A stretch of 11,998 bases of DNA from Larix sibirica (lineage: Eukaryota > Streptophyta > Pinopsida > Pinales > Pinaceae), in contig NWUY0300009490.1 in the NCBI GenBank assembly GCA_004151065.3, positions 89,032-101,029 of the forward strand, given 5' to 3'. How positions within the stretch are numbered: position 1 is the stretch's first letter; each line of letters opens with the position of its first letter. Shown here piece after piece: positions 1 to 7,929 of the stretch. The notes under the pieces are model-generated. The model was not told where the DNA came from. It did not search any database and was given only the letters and a program-made list of their open reading frames with translations. The position numbers were made by a program, and so were the translations under genes.

Positions 1-200
1 ATCAATGTTGAAAATGAGGAAACATAATCTAATTAGAATAGAGGAAATGTTGAACCTTTTGAATTAGTAAAGACAATAAAAAGCTTGAAGATGGAAGTGA
101 TATGAAAGAATACTCAGGCCTTAGGAGCAACAAAATTAGTGGAACATTCGGATAATGTAGATATTGAATTTATTGCAAAGATAAATGTAGAGTGGACTAG
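1..200. other. Unassigned non-satellite fragment, possibly decayed coding DNA
   Basis: This 200-bp stretch resembles neither the satellite nor the AT-rich block that follows the N at 201. Plus frame 1 is interrupted by stops at 25-27, 34-36 and 103-105. Between them it reads as fairly charged, protein-like text, with 22 codons open from 37 and 31 codons open from 106 to the N (for example ELVKTIKSLKMEVI before the third stop). That is compatible with a decayed retroelement gag/pol remnant but equally with chance. I recognise no domain and assign no function. It is probably the end of a separate contig, because the sequence character changes abruptly at the N. Confidence 0.3.
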
Positions 201-201
201 N
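201..201. other. Ambiguous base, probable contig join
   Basis: A single N separates unrelated DNA (1-200) from the AT-rich block. The sequence after it recurs after the N at 3408, which fits an assembly join better than one uncalled base in contiguous DNA. Confidence 0.7.
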
Positions 202-265
202 TTTTATCTCAATTAAACATTGTAATCACAACTTATATGTTATATATCATGCTTAACACCATCCT
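202..265 (+). repeat. 64-bp direct repeat, unit 1
   Basis: This unit matches 319-382 with one mismatch (T at 236, A at 353), a period of 117 bp. The 53 bp between the two units and the DNA after the second do not match, so this is a spaced direct repeat, not an extended tandem array. The sequence piece starts at or within a base of the unit boundary, as expected when an assembler breaks a contig at a repeat edge. Confidence 0.85.
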
Positions 266-318
266 ATTTTTAAGACCATATTAGCCATGGTTTTCATCTC
301 TGAATCAATTTCATGAAG

Positions 319-382
319 TTTTATCTCAATTAAACATTGTAATCACAACTTAAATGTTATATATCATGCTTAACACCATCCT
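319..382 (+). repeat. 64-bp direct repeat, unit 2
   Basis: Second unit of the spaced direct repeat. It differs from unit 1 at one base and is followed by CTCATAAAA instead of ATTTTTAAG, which defines the 3' edge. The TTTTATCTC start is preceded here by CATGAAG, whereas unit 1 is preceded only by the N. Confidence 0.85.
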
Positions 383-742
383 CTCATAAAAATGACTACA
401 TGATCATTATCTCAAGATAAATTTTTTTAACATATTAATCATATAATTCGTCTAAAAATCACAGAGCATACAAAGTTAAAAAGGTGATAAGTAAATTATA
501 TATGCAACATTAATTGTCCATATGATCATACAAGTAATGACCCTACAATGAAAATAAATGGTTTAACCAACGGCGAATTGTTCAATTCAATTAATAACCA
601 CTATTATTCAATCATTCATCATAATAGTCAAGAAGTAAAAATAATTTCACGCCATAATCCTCAAGTTATGGGTTATTTAATATCATTACATTTACAAATT
701 CATGCAAAAGAAGCATATTATTTAGTCCTCAAGTAACATGCA

Positions 743-757
743 ATGCAATTTTTGCAT
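743..757 (+). repeat. Dyad element ATGCAATTTTTGCAT in satellite monomer
   Basis: Inverted repeat with 6-bp perfect arms (ATGCAA/TTGCAT) and a TTT loop, just after the TAACATG anchor. Perfect copies are also at 3950-3964 (duplicate), 6827-6841, 7544-7558, 10087-10101 and 11670-11684. Other monomers carry one or more mismatches, for example ATGTAA in the monomer starting at 9357. Function unknown. Confidence 0.75.
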
Positions 758-926
758 GAGAGGATGAATTTTTGGAAATTGTGCCAAAATACGGTGTGGA
801 CATCGTGGTCATCTGGGCATTTCCCAAACAAACTTGCAGGAGGTTACAACACTCAATTATGTTGCTCATATTCGATTTTATTCCCCAGGTAGAAATTCTC
901 CAAGTGTCTCTAAATGGATTTAGGAA

Positions 927-942
927 GCAAGTTGAAACTTGC
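927..942 (+). repeat. Dyad element GCAAGTTGAAACTTGC in satellite monomer
   Basis: Inverted repeat with 7-bp perfect arms (GCAAGTT/AACTTGC) around GA. Perfect copies recur at 1286-1301 and 2729-2744, and at 4134-4149, 4493-4508 and 5936-5951 in the duplicated segment. Several other monomers have the alternative GAGTT/AACTC pairing (near 7367, 9912 and 11855), but mixed, non-pairing combinations are also common, so conservation of pairing is only suggestive. Confidence 0.65.
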
Positions 943-1034
943 CATAACTTGATAACTAAAACTCGGATTAGTGAACCATAACTTTTGTTCGACTCATAAC
1001 ATTAGGGTTCACCTAGGGACATTGCTATACAATG

Positions 1035-1046
1035 AGTCCATGGACT
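1035..1046 (+). repeat. Perfect 12-bp palindrome AGTCCATGGACT in satellite monomer
   Basis: Self-complementary 12-mer. Perfect copies are at 1035-1046, 4242-4253 (duplicate), 9299-9310 and 11245-11256. Most other monomers keep the CCATGG core or lose one arm base. It lies about 68 bp before the next ATGCAATTTTTGCAT dyad and about 106 bp after the GCAAGTTGAAACTTGC dyad. Confidence 0.75.
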
Positions 1047-1436
1047 AGTTGTTGTTCATTTAGACTATTTTTGGGACTAGTGTTTTGTTGAGTAACATGC
1101 ACCACAATTATTGCATGAGAGCATGAATTTTTGAAAGTTGTGCCAACAAATCCTGTGGACATCGTGGTCATTTCAACCTTGCCCAAACAAAATTTCATGA
1201 TGTTATGACACTCAGTTCTTTTACTCAATTTAGATTTTAATCCCTTGGTATAAATTCACCAAGTGTCCATGAATGGATTTAGGAAGCAAGTTGAAACTTG
1301 CTATAACTTGATAACAAAGAAACAGATCATCAAACCACCTGTTTCATCAGACTCATGACATCAAAGCACACCCAGGGACATACCTTTATCATAAGTCCAT
1401 GGATTGCATGTTGTTCATTTTGATTATTTTTTAAAG

Positions 1437-1444
1437 TAGGGTTT
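1437..1444 (-). repeat. Telobox-type octamer AAACCCTA in satellite monomer
   Basis: TAGGGTTT on the plus strand is AAACCCTA on the minus strand, the plant telobox octamer. It sits about 15 bp before the TAACATG anchor. Exact copies are also at 2157-2164, 2881-2888, 3237-3244, 7878-7885, 7912-7919, 8983-8990 and 9342-9349, plus +3207 duplicates of the first four. Other monomers have near variants such as CTAGGTTTTTG (near 8268 and 10063) or CTAGTGTTTTG. The match is certain; any binding by telomere-repeat-binding proteins is untested. Confidence 0.6.
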
Positions 1445-2502
1445 TGTTGAGTAACCTATAATGCATTTTTTGCATGAGAGGATGAATTTTTGAAAAGTGT
1501 GTAATGGAGTGTGTGGACATTGTGATAATCTCAACCTTTCCCAAAAAAACTTGCAGGAGGTTACAACAGTCAACCATGAATGTTGCTTGGAATGGATTTT
1601 AAAACCAAGATATAAATTTTCCAAGTGTCCCTAAATGGATTAAGGAAGCAAATTGAAACTCACCATAAATTGAAAATAAAGGCTCAAATAGAAAAACCTT
1701 TAGTTCCATTGGACTTGCGACATATGAGTACACCTAGGGACACCACTCTCCCATGAATCTATGGACCAAATGTTGTCGATTTTGACAATTTTCAAAACTA
1801 TGGTTTTTCTTAATAACATGCAATGCAATGCTTACATGAAAGGGTGAATTTTTTAAAATTGTGCAAATGGATCATGTGGACATCATCATCATATAGGCCT
1901 TTCCAAAACAAAATTCTATGAAGTTATGAAACTCAATTATGTTTCTCGAAGTGGATTTAAGCCTCTGGTAGAAATTTCCCAAGTGTCCCTAACTGGATTT
2001 AGTAAGTGAGTTGAAACTTGTTATAACTTGATAATCGAGACTCAAATCAACAAAATATTATTTCAGTTGGACTTATGAAATTATATTACACATGGAAACA
2101 CCCATATCCCATGAGTCCATGGATCGTATGTTGTTCATTTCGACGATTTTTTAAACTAGGGTTTTTTTGAGTAACATGCAATCCAATTTTTGGATGAGAG
2201 AGTGTTTTTTTTTACATTGTGCAAATGGAGAGTATGGACATTGTGTTTTTCTTGTCATTTCCCAAATAAACTTCCAGGATATTATGACAGTCAATTCTAC
2301 TACTCGGATTGGATTTTAAGCCCCAATGGAAATTTGCCAAGTTACTTGAATGTCTTTAGGAAGTGAATGAAAACTCACCATAATTTGATAACTAAGACTT
2401 GGATCAATGAACCATCAAATTCATTGGACTCGTGACATCAAAGTAAAATTAGGGACACCCCTTTCTGACGAGTCAATGGATCAAATGTTGTTCATTTCAA
2501 CG

Positions 2503-2562
2503 ATTTTCAAAAGTAGGTATTTTTTTAGTAACATTTTCAAAAGTAGGGATTTCTAATGGAAG
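2503..2562 (+). repeat. 30-bp tandem duplication inside one monomer
   Basis: ATTTTCAAAAGTAGG occurs at 2503-2517 and again at 2533-2547, so a 30-bp unit is repeated. The first unit ends at AGTAAC (2527-2532), the anchor position of the monomer, and the sequence then jumps back. The second unit has diverged and lost bases before GTTTTGCATGAGAG, so the spacing to the next anchor is 367 bp, not 388. The same structure appears at 5710-5769 in the duplicated segment. Confidence 0.8.
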
Positions 2563-3407
2563 TTTTGCATGAGAGAGTGAATTTTTTAAAATCGTGCCAA
2601 CACAGCATGTGGAAATCGTGTTCATTTCATCCTTTCCCATAAAAACTTGCAATAGGTTACAACACTCAATTTTACTGCTCAGATCAAATTTTAAAAATTC
2701 GCCAAGAGTCCTTGAATGGCTTTAGGAAGCAAGTTGAAACTTGCAATAACTTGATAACTGAGGCTAAAATCGATGAATTGGAAATTCCATTAGAATCATG
2801 ACATTAGGGTACAACTAGGAACACCCCTCTCCCACGAGTCCATGAACCGAATGTTGTTCATTTCACCATTTTTTTGAAACTAGGGTTTTGTTGAGTAACA
2901 TGTAATGCAATTTTTGTATGTGAGGGTGAATTTTTTAAAATGGTTCAAACACAACATGTTGACATTTTTAAATATAGACCTTTCCTAAACAAGCTTTTAA
3001 GAGGTTAAAACACTAAATTATGCTACTCGGATTGGATTTTATGCCCCTGGTAGAAATTTCGCCAAGTGTCACTAAATGGCTTTCGGAAGCCAGCTGAAAC
3101 TCTCCATAACTTGTTAGCCGATATTGGATCGAACAAATGTCAGTTTTGTTGGACTTGTGACATCAATACACCTAGGGACACTCCTTTCTTGTGAGTACAT
3201 GGACTATATATTGTTCATTTCTATGGTTTTCAAAACTAGGGTTTTATTGAGTAACATGCAATGTGATTTTTTCCTAAGAGGGTGAATTTTTGGAAACCAT
3301 GCCAATGGAGCATGTGGAAACTGTGGTCATATATTCCTTTCCCAAACAAACTTGCAGGAGGTTCTGACACTCAATTCTTCTTTTCAGTTTGGATTTTATG
3401 CCCTTGG

Positions 3408-3408
3408 N
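3408..3408. other. Ambiguous base, probable contig join
   Basis: Satellite at ATGCCCTTGG stops at this N, and the DNA after it restarts at the AT-rich block already seen from 203. In the second copy the same satellite context continues as CCCTTGGCAGAAATTCACC (6608-6626), which shows that the natural sequence does not contain this jump. Confidence 0.8.
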
Positions 3409-3940
3409 ATTTATCTCAATTAAACATTGTAATCACAACTTATATGTTATATATCATGCTTAACACCATCCTATTTTTAAGACCATATTAGCCATGGTTT
3501 TCATCTCTGAATCAATTTCATGAAGTTTTATCTCAATTAAACATTGTAATCACAACTTAAATGTTATATATCATGCTTAACACCATCCTCTCATAAAAAT
3601 GACTACATGATCATTATCTCAAGATAAATTTTTTTAACATATTAATCATATAATTCGTCTAAAAATCACAGAGCATACAAAGTTAAAAAGGTGATAAGTA
3701 AATTATATATGCAACATTAATTGTCCATATGATCATACAAGTAATGACCCTACAATGAAAATAAATGGTTTAACCAACGGCGAATTGTTCAATTCAATTA
3801 ATAACCACTATTATTCAATCATTCATCATAATAGTCAAGAAGTAAAAATAATTTCACGCCATAATCCTCAAGTTATGGGTTATTTAATATCATTACATTT
3901 ACAAATTCATGCAAAAGAAGCATATTATTTAGTCCTCAAG
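3409..3940. other. AT-rich non-satellite block, second copy
   Basis: Repeats 202-733 at +3207. The only difference seen is the first base after the N (A at 3409 against T at 202). It contains the same 64-bp direct repeat at 3409-3472 and 3526-3589 and meets satellite at the same AGTAACATG junction, with the anchor at 3941. It should not be counted as an independent element until the duplication is shown to be real. Confidence 0.7.
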
Positions 3941-6614
3941 TAACATGCAATGCAATTTTTGCATGAGAGGATGAATTTTTGGAAATTGTGCCAAAATACG
4001 GTGTGGACATCGTGGTCATCTGGGCATTTCCCAAACAAACTTGCAGGAGGTTACAACACTCAATTATGTTGCTCATATTCGATTTTATTCCCCAGGTAGA
4101 AATTCTCCAAGTGTCTCTAAATGGATTTAGGAAGCAAGTTGAAACTTGCCATAACTTGATAACTAAAACTCGGATTAGTGAACCATAACTTTTGTTCGAC
4201 TCATAACATTAGGGTTCACCTAGGGACATTGCTATACAATGAGTCCATGGACTAGTTGTTGTTCATTTAGACTATTTTTGGGACTAGTGTTTTGTTGAGT
4301 AACATGCACCACAATTATTGCATGAGAGCATGAATTTTTGAAAGTTGTGCCAACAAATCCTGTGGACATCGTGGTCATTTCAACCTTGCCCAAACAAAAT
4401 TTCATGATGTTATGACACTCAGTTCTTTTACTCAATTTAGATTTTAATCCCTTGGTATAAATTCACCAAGTGTCCATGAATGGATTTAGGAAGCAAGTTG
4501 AAACTTGCTATAACTTGATAACAAAGAAACAGATCATCAAACCACCTGTTTCATCAGACTCATGACATCAAAGCACACCCAGGGACATACCTTTATCATA
4601 AGTCCATGGATTGCATGTTGTTCATTTTGATTATTTTTTAAAGTAGGGTTTTGTTGAGTAACCTATAATGCATTTTTTGCATGAGAGGATGAATTTTTGA
4701 AAAGTGTGTAATGGAGTGTGTGGACATTGTGATAATCTCAACCTTTCCCAAAAAAACTTGCAGGAGGTTACAACAGTCAACCATGAATGTTGCTTGGAAT
4801 GGATTTTAAAACCAAGATATAAATTTTCCAAGTGTCCCTAAATGGATTAAGGAAGCAAATTGAAACTCACCATAAATTGAAAATAAAGGCTCAAATAGAA
4901 AAACCTTTAGTTCCATTGGACTTGCGACATATGAGTACACCTAGGGACACCACTCTCCCATGAATCTATGGACCAAATGTTGTCGATTTTGACAATTTTC
5001 AAAACTATGGTTTTTCTTAATAACATGCAATGCAATGCTTACATGAAAGGGTGAATTTTTTAAAATTGTGCAAATGGATCATGTGGACATCATCATCATA
5101 TAGGCCTTTCCAAAACAAAATTCTATGAAGTTATGAAACTCAATTATGTTTCTCGAAGTGGATTTAAGCCTCTGGTAGAAATTTCCCAAGTGTCCCTAAC
5201 TGGATTTAGTAAGTGAGTTGAAACTTGTTATAACTTGATAATCGAGACTCAAATCAACAAAATATTATTTCAGTTGGACTTATGAAATTATATTACACAT
5301 GGAAACACCCATATCCCATGAGTCCATGGATCGTATGTTGTTCATTTCGACGATTTTTTAAACTAGGGTTTTTTTGAGTAACATGCAATCCAATTTTTGG
5401 ATGAGAGAGTGTTTTTTTTTACATTGTGCAAATGGAGAGTATGGACATTGTGTTTTTCTTGTCATTTCCCAAATAAACTTCCAGGATATTATGACAGTCA
5501 ATTCTACTACTCGGATTGGATTTTAAGCCCCAATGGAAATTTGCCAAGTTACTTGAATGTCTTTAGGAAGTGAATGAAAACTCACCATAATTTGATAACT
5601 AAGACTTGGATCAATGAACCATCAAATTCATTGGACTCGTGACATCAAAGTAAAATTAGGGACACCCCTTTCTGACGAGTCAATGGATCAAATGTTGTTC
5701 ATTTCAACGATTTTCAAAAGTAGGTATTTTTTTAGTAACATTTTCAAAAGTAGGGATTTCTAATGGAAGTTTTGCATGAGAGAGTGAATTTTTTAAAATC
5801 GTGCCAACACAGCATGTGGAAATCGTGTTCATTTCATCCTTTCCCATAAAAACTTGCAATAGGTTACAACACTCAATTTTACTGCTCAGATCAAATTTTA
5901 AAAATTCGCCAAGAGTCCTTGAATGGCTTTAGGAAGCAAGTTGAAACTTGCAATAACTTGATAACTGAGGCTAAAATCGATGAATTGGAAATTCCATTAG
6001 AATCATGACATTAGGGTACAACTAGGAACACCCCTCTCCCACGAGTCCATGAACCGAATGTTGTTCATTTCACCATTTTTTTGAAACTAGGGTTTTGTTG
6101 AGTAACATGTAATGCAATTTTTGTATGTGAGGGTGAATTTTTTAAAATGGTTCAAACACAACATGTTGACATTTTTAAATATAGACCTTTCCTAAACAAG
6201 CTTTTAAGAGGTTAAAACACTAAATTATGCTACTCGGATTGGATTTTATGCCCCTGGTAGAAATTTCGCCAAGTGTCACTAAATGGCTTTCGGAAGCCAG
6301 CTGAAACTCTCCATAACTTGTTAGCCGATATTGGATCGAACAAATGTCAGTTTTGTTGGACTTGTGACATCAATACACCTAGGGACACTCCTTTCTTGTG
6401 AGTACATGGACTATATATTGTTCATTTCTATGGTTTTCAAAACTAGGGTTTTATTGAGTAACATGCAATGTGATTTTTTCCTAAGAGGGTGAATTTTTGG
6501 AAACCATGCCAATGGAGCATGTGGAAACTGTGGTCATATATTCCTTTCCCAAACAAACTTGCAGGAGGTTCTGACACTCAATTCTTCTTTTCAGTTTGGA
6601 TTTTATGCCCTTGG
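3410..6614 (+). repeat. 3.2-kb exact duplication, copy 2
   Basis: Exact counterpart of 203-3407. Unlike copy 1 it continues seamlessly past 6614 into more satellite, so this is the version to keep if the two are merged. If so, everything in 202-3407 is redundant and the true locus is about 3.2 kb shorter. Confidence 0.9.
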
Positions 6615-7895
6615 CAGAAATTCACCAAGTGTCCCTGAAAGGATTTAGGAAGCAAGTTGAAACTCACCATAACTTGAAAACTGAGACTTAGATCGATGAA
6701 CCATTAGTTCTGTTGGACATTTGACATCATAGTACACCTAGGTACACCCCTCTTCTGTGATTCCATGGGATGAATGTTTTTCATTTCAATGATTTTTGAA
6801 ACTAAGGTTTTGATGAGTGACATGCAATGCAATTTTTGCATGAGGGTGAATTTTTGAAAACTTTTCTAATAGATGCGTGGAAATCATGGTCATATATGCC
6901 TTTCCAAAACAAACTTGCAGGATTTTATGGCACTCAATTATGTTGCTCGGACTGGATTTTATGCCCCTAGCAGAAATTCACCAAGTGTCCCTGAATGGAT
7001 TTAGGAATCGAGTTGCAAATCGCCATAATTTAATAACCAAGGTTCGGATCGATAAAACATCAATTCTATTGGACTCATGACATTGGAGTACACCTAGGGA
7101 CACCTATCTATCGTGAGTCCATGGAATGGATGTTTTTCATTTCAATGATTTTTGAAAATACTATTTTGTTGAGTAACATGAAATGAATTTTTTGAATGAG
7201 AGGGTGAATTTTTAAAAATTGTTCCAATTGATCATGTGGACATCGTTCTCCTATCGTCCTTTCCCAAAAAAACTTACAATAAGTTATAGCACTCAAAGTT
7301 CCGCTACTTGGATTGGATTTTAAGCCCCTAGTAGAAATTCTCCAATTGTCCATGAATGGCTTTAGGAAGTGAGTTGAAACTCGCCATAACTTAATAAATG
7401 ATACTCAGATCAATGAACTGCTAGTTCTGTTGGACTTGAGACAATAGAGTACACCATGGAAAACCCCTCTCCTATGAGTCCATGGATCATATGTTGTTCA
7501 TTTTGACTATTTTCAAAGCTATGTTTTCATCTAGTAACATGCAATGCAATTTTTGCATGAGAGGGTGATTTTTTTTTAAATTGCGCTAATGGAGCATTTC
7601 AACATCGTGGAACTCTAAACCTTGTTAAGAAAAACTTGTGTGATGTTACAAAACTCAATTATGTTGCTCGGATTAAATTTTATGCCACCGATAGAAATTC
7701 ACCCAAGTGTCCCTGAATGGACCTACGAATCCATTTGAAAATTTCCATAACTTGATAATTTATACCATGTTTGATGAAAAATTAGTTACATTGGAATCAT
7801 GACATCAGTCACTGAGGGACACCCATCTCCAATGAGTCTGTGGATTAGGCGTTATCCATTTCGATGATTTTGGAAACTAGGGTTTTGCTAAGTAA
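3941..7895 (+). repeat. ~358-bp satellite array, block 2
   Basis: Monomer anchors fall near 3941, 4300, 4659, 5021, 5379, 5736, 6103, 6459, 6818, 7174 and 7535, with a final AGTAA at 7892-7895 before the N. The first eight repeat block 1; the monomers from 6818 are new. Spacings after the duplicated part are 359, 356, 361 and 358. The anchor at 6818 reads TGACATG. Coding potential is absent: open frames such as 6877-7080 and 7108-7353 run across ordinary satellite sequence. Confidence 0.95.
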
Positions 7896-7929
7896 NGATG
7901 ATTTTTGAAACTAGGGTTTTGTTGAGTAA
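7863..7929 (+). repeat. 33-bp tandem duplication flanking an N
   Basis: 7863-7895 and 7897-7929 are the same part of the monomer (GATGATTTTTGAAACTAGGG through GAGTAA), differing at three positions. If the copies were overlapping ends of one contig they should be identical, so they may be a real short tandem duplication with one ambiguous base, or a join between two different monomers. The same monomer segment is duplicated at 2503-2562. Confidence 0.75.
7896..7896. other. Ambiguous base at a satellite phase break
   Basis: The N follows AGTAA, where the satellite normally continues with CATG; instead the sequence returns 33 bp. The base would be C if the preceding unit simply extended to AGTAAC. 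Either a contig join or a single uncalled base is possible. Confidence 0.6.

Larger units (their letters stand above)
202..733. other. AT-rich non-satellite block abutting the array, first copy
   Basis: About 530 bp of strongly AT-rich DNA with no resemblance to the 358-bp satellite. It begins with a 64-bp direct repeat (202-265 and 319-382). It gives way to satellite in the stretch AGTAACATG at about 731-740, a sequence that is also the normal monomer context, so the exact breakpoint is uncertain by a few bases. A 62-codon frame from 548 to 736 terminates on the TAA of the satellite anchor; it shows no recognisable motif and I treat it as chance. The block could be part of a transposable element (such as an LTR or untranslated region) or ordinary flanking DNA at an array edge. 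I cannot identify a family, and the left side is lost at the N, so no target-site duplication can be tested. Confidence 0.6.
203..3407 (+). repeat. 3.2-kb exact duplication, copy 1
   Basis: This segment reappears at 3410-6614 at a constant offset of 3207 bp. All four open frames in it recur at exactly +3207 with identical products. Homopolymer runs such as the T tract near 2206-2213 keep their length, and the monomer anchors shift by the same amount, so there is no net indel. Both copies start just after an N. Copy 1 ends immediately before the N at 3408, whereas copy 2 runs on without a break into further satellite. Since monomers within the array differ greatly from one another, an exact multi-monomer copy is either very recent or an artefact in which a contig contained within another was placed beside it. 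Confidence 0.9.
734..3407 (+). repeat. ~358-bp satellite array, block 1
   Basis: Tandem satellite. Using the conserved TAACATG as anchor, monomers start near 734, 1093, 1452, 1814, 2172, 2529, 2896 and 3252 (spacings 359, 359, 362, 358, 357, 367, 356); the last is cut by the N at 3408. In order, the monomer carries a hairpin-like ATGCAATTTTTGCAT, GAGAGGGTGAATTTTTGAAA, GTGGACATCGTGGTCAT, TTTCCCAAACAAACTTGCAG, GGATTTTATGCCC, AGAAATTCACCAAGTGTCCC, GCAAGTTGAAACTTGC, CATAACTTGATAACT, TTGGACTCATGACATC, ACACCTAGGGACACCCC, GAGTCCATGGAC, TTGTTCATTTCGATGATTTT and CTAGGGTTTTGTTGAG. Monomers differ by many substitutions. I could see no higher-order repeat by eye. Non-coding; probably heterochromatic. Confidence 0.95.

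Noticed and set aside
191-201. GTGGACTAG before the first N as a remnant of satellite (compare ATGGACTAG)
   Set aside because: Only eight or nine bases match and the DNA upstream shows no satellite similarity, so chance is sufficient.
548-736. 62-codon plus-strand frame in the AT-rich block (also at 3755-3943)
   Set aside because: Low-complexity, N/H/I/Y-rich product without a recognisable motif. It ends on the TAA of the satellite anchor, and its second occurrence is only the large duplication, so recurrence is not evidence of selection.
1025-1228. Minus-strand open frame recurring across monomers
   Set aside because: It lies wholly in satellite sequence, and the same peptide theme recurs wherever monomers happen to lack stops. 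Monomer lengths mostly are not multiples of three, so no frame is maintained along the array.
202-6614. The 3.2-kb repeat as a composite transposon or LTR pair
   Set aside because: No target-site duplication or terminal motif is visible. Both copies begin after an N, and the exactness fits redundant contigs better.
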